Positions 60,880-64,000 of a DNA stretch of 64,000 nucleotides are shown here, piece after piece. The notes under the pieces were generated by a model. It ran no database searches. It saw nothing but the letters and a program-made list of their open reading frames with translations, and was not told where the DNA came from. Numbering within the stretch: the first letter of the stretch is position 1; each line of letters begins with the position of its first letter. This DNA is from Pseudomonadota bacterium. Its GTDB lineage: Bacteria; Pseudomonadota; Alphaproteobacteria; Sphingomonadales; Sphingomonadaceae. The position numbers were made by a program, and so were the translations under genes. The stretch lies in contig JAEZZI010000014.1 of assembly GCA_023418595.1 (NCBI GenBank), positions 5,872 to 69,871 on the forward strand, written 5' to 3'.

Positions 60880-61632
60880 TCAGCGACACGCCCCGCCCAT
60901 GCCGCGCCTCGCATGGTCGAAATGGAAATGGTCGGCGTGCGCCGCGTTGTAATCGGGTGACAGGACCGTGGTGAACAGGTCGCACGCCCCGTCGCGCACG
61001 TCGCGCAGGAACGCGCCCTTCTCGGCATCGTCCCAGTCGCGCACCAGCGTGATCCGCTCGCCATTTTCCAGCACGAAGCCCGCCACGTCGAACGCATTGG
61101 CGGTCGCGTGCTCGCTCCACGCCCCCTCGTCGCGGCCATAGAGGCGACGGCAGCTGTAACTGCCGAAATGTTCGATCCGGGCGACCGGGCTGCCGAAATG
61201 TTTCTGTGCGGCGGGCTGAACGACATTCCATTCCCACATGGCGAGCGACGCCGCGACCGGGCACGACACGCCGACCCCGGCGGGCGAAAAAGCGATGCTG
61301 CGCGCGCCCCCAGCGGCAAAGCGCACCGCATCGTCATAGCCGCACTGGGCACCCGGATTGACGGGGTCGAGCGCATCATATTCGACGCCCGCACGGTCGA
61401 GCAACGACCGACACTGGCCGAAATCGTCGCCCAGCCCGTTGAGCTTGCCGCGGGTGAACAGCCCCACCGGCTGTGCGAGGTCGAGTTCGGTCCACGGCAA
61501 ATCCTGCGGCCGGTCGCGTGCGAAGGAATAGAGGAACAGCCCCGCCCCCGCGACGACCGCCAGCGCCACCAGCCAGCTGATCGTTCGCCTGAATGCCCTA
61601 AACCCGCGCGCCTTCCCCCTGCCCCGGCTCAT
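60880..61632 (-). CDS. Extensin-like family protein, membrane-anchored
   Basis: 250 residues with one membrane helix at about 19-37 (ISWLVALAVVAGAGLFLYSF) and an extensin-like C-terminal domain with CGYDDAVRF, GSYSCRRLYG, HATANAFDVAGFVLENG and HADHFHFDHA. Two His-Asp sets suggest a metal-dependent peptidase-type fold, as proposed for this family. Likely periplasmic. The ATG at 61632 overlaps the NUDIX gene stop. Confidence 0.87.
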   Translation of the reverse strand: MSRGRGKARGFRAFRRTISWLVALAVVAGAGLFLYSFARDRPQDLPWTELDLAQPVGLFTRGKLNGLGDDFGQCRSLLDRAGVEYDALDPVNPGAQCGYDDAVRFAAGGARSIAFSPAGVGVSCPVAASLAMWEWNVVQPAAQKHFGSPVARIEHFGSYSCRRLYGRDEGAWSEHATANAFDVAGFVLENGERITLVRDWDDAEKGAFLRDVRDGACDLFTTVLSPDYNAAHADHFHFDHARRGMGGACR

Positions 61633-62396
61633 GCCCGGTCGGCATCTGCCATCGGCACGGCGGTGACCGGATAGCCCAGATCGTCGGGGATGCAGAGATG
61701 GTCGCTGCCGCCCCTCGCCTCCACCCAGGGGACGATCTTGCGGACGGGATAAGCATTGGCGTGGGTCATGGCCTCTTCGAAACTGCCGAACTGCGCCAGC
61801 CGTTCCAGATTTCGGCGCGTCGGAAAGATCAGCCGCGCCTCGCCGCGATCGGCGCTGGCCAGCACTTCTCCGGCGCTCGCCCAGAAAATGCGCGTATTCT
61901 CGGTCCCGTCCACTTCGGGCGGGGCGTGATCCTCGTCCCACCGCGCGAGATAGAAACGCGTGTCGAACACCCGCACCAGCTTGTGATGCGGGCACCAGCG
62001 CGACCACGGCACCAACATTTCCGGCGCCAACGTCGCATCGACCGCCGTCAGTGCCCCCTGGATCGCATCGCCGTCATGCAGACGCGCGCGTACCCGCTCC
62101 AGTGCGCGTCCATCCTCCAGTCCGCTCACGCCGACCGCGACGCCCGCTTCCTCGATCGCCTCGCGCACCGCAGCGATCCGCGCCGCCATGTCATCGGGGT
62201 CGCCGTCGAACCCCGCCCCCGCCACCCGGTCGCCGGGATCGACGCGCCCGCCGGGAAAGACCAGCGCACCGCCCGCAAACCGCATTGCGCGCGCGCGTTC
62301 GACCATCAACAAATGCGGCGGCGCGCCAGCGCGGTCGCGCATCACGATCACGGTGGCGGCGGGAATCGGATCGGGGGGCGTCTCTATCATCGCCAT
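61629..62396 (-). CDS. NUDIX hydrolase
   Basis: 255 residues from the ATG at 62396. A NUDIX box with REAIEEAGV preceded by GALVFPGGRVDPGDRVAGAG and an insertion. The C-terminal half continues with HHKLVRVFDTRFYLARW and WASAGEVLAS. The length suits hydrolases of larger nucleoside-diphosphate or CoA substrates; the substrate is unknown. It overlaps the extensin-like gene by 4 bp. Confidence 0.85.
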   Translation of the reverse strand: MAMIETPPDPIPAATVIVMRDRAGAPPHLLMVERARAMRFAGGALVFPGGRVDPGDRVAGAGFDGDPDDMAARIAAVREAIEEAGVAVGVSGLEDGRALERVRARLHDGDAIQGALTAVDATLAPEMLVPWSRWCPHHKLVRVFDTRFYLARWDEDHAPPEVDGTENTRIFWASAGEVLASADRGEARLIFPTRRNLERLAQFGSFEEAMTHANAYPVRKIVPWVEARGGSDHLCIPDDLGYPVTAVPMADADRA

Positions 62397-62426
62397 GGGG
62401 TGTAGCCCAGCCACGGCGCGGGGCAA

Positions 62427-63530
62427 TCAGTCGATCGCGACTTCCAGCGCGTCGTCGATGCCTTGCACACGCCGGATCAGCAGGTTGCGGATCCAGTCGG
62501 TCAACGGGTTCTCCTCAACCGGCATGGCGCCAATGCCCGCGCTGTGGGGCCAGCGGCGCTGCGCCGACAACCGAACTGCGGTCGGCGAAACGCCGAATGT
62601 CGCCTGAAATGCGCGGGTAAAGCTGGTCGCATTTTCATAACCGCAGCGCAGCGCCACCGCCGCCACTCGGGCATCCGACCCGTCGGCGCGCGACAGTTCG
62701 AACAGCGCCCTGCGCATCCTGACCATCCGGATATAGGCCGCGACCCCGCCCGACGGTTCGAACAGGCGATAGAGCGATGCGCGCGACATGGCACATTCGC
62801 GCGCGATCCAATCGGCATTCAGCGCGGGATCGGACAGGTTGGCCTCGATCACGGCGCGCGCGCGGCCCAGCACTGCGTCTATCGCAACCCGCTCACCCTG
62901 TTCCGGCGCATGGCGCAAACTGGCCATCAGCAGCGAGAATGCGATGTCGGCCGCAGCCTCTCCGTCGGCGACCTGCATCGTTTCCACGAGTTGGTCGAGC
63001 ACGGCCAGATGGTTGCCAAGCAGCTGAGTGATCGGATTGTCACGACGGAAAACCAGCCCGTGAAGCGGTTCGACATCGATCCCGGCCTGAGCCAGCATCG
63101 CGCGCGGCACGATCAGATTCAAATTGTCGAACGCATCCGACGCCACCGTTTCAAAGGTTTCGGCCAGATCGAGCACACTGATGTCGCCCGGTTCGACCAG
63201 GATTTCGCCAGCCGACGTCGTCCCGCGATACCCGCCCGACACGTAAAGCTGGACCAGCAGATGGTCGACCCCGCTGCGCGCGACGACGCTGTGATCGCGG
63301 ACGAAATGCTGCGCCACGCTCGCCGATCGCCCGAACAGCAGCGGGCCGAGAACATAGGATCGGATGGCGCCGGTAAAGTTCGGATCGTCGGGCACCACCG
63401 GCGTGCTGTCGAACAGCGCAGCGGTCGCCGCACGCCATGCGGCCATTTGCTCGCCGGGCGGATGCGCATCGCACTCCAGCGTGAATACGGCAAGCGGCGC
63501 GCTTGCGTCCTCACCCGATCCGACCCCCAT
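62427..63530 (-). CDS. AraC-family transcriptional regulator
   Basis: 367 residues. The N-terminal half matches the AraC-binding-like domain (FeaR/NphR type; HLLVQLYVSGGYRGTTSAGE, GDISVLDLAETFETV). The C-terminal two helix-turn-helix units are NADWIARECAMSRASLYRLF and VAAVALRCGYENATSFTRAF, followed by GVSPTAVR. The ATG at 63530 has GGGGAAGG before it. A divergent catabolic gene is often the target; here the adjacent DNA holds an IS element instead. Confidence 0.92.
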   Translation of the reverse strand: MGVGSGEDASAPLAVFTLECDAHPPGEQMAAWRAATAALFDSTPVVPDDPNFTGAIRSYVLGPLLFGRSASVAQHFVRDHSVVARSGVDHLLVQLYVSGGYRGTTSAGEILVEPGDISVLDLAETFETVASDAFDNLNLIVPRAMLAQAGIDVEPLHGLVFRRDNPITQLLGNHLAVLDQLVETMQVADGEAAADIAFSLLMASLRHAPEQGERVAIDAVLGRARAVIEANLSDPALNADWIARECAMSRASLYRLFEPSGGVAAYIRMVRMRRALFELSRADGSDARVAAVALRCGYENATSFTRAFQATFGVSPTAVRLSAQRRWPHSAGIGAMPVEENPLTDWIRNLLIRRVQGIDDALEVAID

Positions 63531-63879
63531 CGAGACCTTCCCCCCTTTTCCAGCACGGCTAACTTACGAATAACGCTCGCGCAATCGGCGCGGCTGTGAC
63601 ACGCAATCTTATGCGGGCAGGAGCGACGCCGAAGGTGCGGCGGTTGGGGTCGATCGAAGTGGCGTTGCCCGCGCTCGATACGCTGCAAATCACATGGCAG
63701 CCGGACCTTGCGACACTCGCCGGAGACGTGATCGGGTTCGGGCACGAACGCTGCACGCGTCAATCCGCATACGACACGGATTACCGATGCTCGGGATGCC
63801 TGTGCGAGCGGCCTCGCGGCTTTCCGGTCTGGTCGACCGTGCGGTGTAATGAAAGGCAGGCCAGTCCGCGCGCCCTAGG
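63531..63879. other. No gene recognised between AraC gene and IS element
   Basis: About 350 bp with short frames on both strands but none with recognisable protein pattern or ribosome site. It could be a remnant of a target gene interrupted by the neighbouring IS, but no evidence of that is seen. Confidence 0.4.
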
Positions 63880-64000
63880 TGTTTGATCCCACGGTTTGAT
63901 GGTGCGATCCTTTCGTTGGAATGGAAGGAAGCCGTATGGGACAGGTACGTCACGGGAGCGCCACGACCACGCACGCTGTCCGAGCAGCAATACAGCGATC
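63880..64000 (+). mobile_element. Left end of an IS481-family insertion sequence, cut by window edge
   Basis: An open frame begins at ATG 63936 with AAGGAA just upstream and encodes MGQVRHGSATTTHAVRAAIQ, the conserved N-terminus of IS481-family transposases, before the window ends. The IS boundary is probably near 63880 (TGTTTGATCCC...), where a terminal inverted repeat would be expected; the other end lies outside. DDE residues and target duplications cannot be checked here. Confidence 0.8.

Noticed and set aside
63596..63886. Possible 96-codon gene between AraC and the IS element
   Set aside because: No ribosome site, no recognisable family, and the end runs into the IS boundary; not supported.

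Overview
This 64 kb window is chromosomal backbone DNA from a GC-rich alphaproteobacterium, most probably a Sphingomonas or close relative. The evidence is protein similarity by eye (FtsZ, RpoB, RpoC, ParE), a dcw cluster in the alphaproteobacterial style, meso-diaminopimelate-type MurE, an archaeal/eukaryotic-type short ProRS, frequent 4-bp stop/start overlaps, and gene-end inverted repeats typical of sphingomonads. No rRNA or tRNA gene was recognised. Coding density is high and there is one clear mobile element, cut by the right edge.

Layout. 1-9 kb: an outer-membrane barrel protein cut by the left edge, parE, an exported class-A beta-lactamase-like hydrolase, then leftward metZ-apaG-lysR-GNAT, leuB and recO. 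9-15 kb: leftward FemAB-like acyltransferase plus polysaccharide deacetylase, a DUF1501/DUF1800 pair, dgt and a TPR/SPOR envelope protein. 17-35.5 kb: one leftward division and cell-wall (dcw) cluster in transcription order mraZ-rsmH-ftsL-ftsI-murE-murF-mraY-X-ftsW-murG-murC-small ORF-murB-ddl-ftsQ-ftsA-ftsZ. Almost every junction from mraZ to the small ORF overlaps by 1 or 4 bases. X is a 165-residue protein in the place where murD normally lies. It looks like a MurD remnant without ATPase or C-terminal domain, and no intact murD exists in the window.

36-54 kb: the rightward ribosomal protein and RNA polymerase block rplK-rplA, rplJ-rplL, rpoB-rpoC. About 3.8 kb separates rplA from rplJ; it holds two L,D-transpeptidases, a small lipoprotein and a VOC protein. 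A PagL-like protein and a proline-rich membrane protein lie leftward between rplL and rpoB. rpoB has a consensus-like promoter whose -35 box is half of a perfect dyad.

54-64 kb: proS, two small exported or membrane proteins, glpD, a DUF938 methyltransferase, hypothetical envelope proteins, an extensin-like protein, a NUDIX hydrolase, an AraC regulator, and the left end of an IS481-family element.

Functionally the window is dominated by peptidoglycan synthesis and division (dcw, L,D-transpeptidases, SPOR protein, FtsI) and by core transcription and translation. Fourteen paired inverted repeats of about seven sequence families lie strictly between genes, mostly at gene ends.
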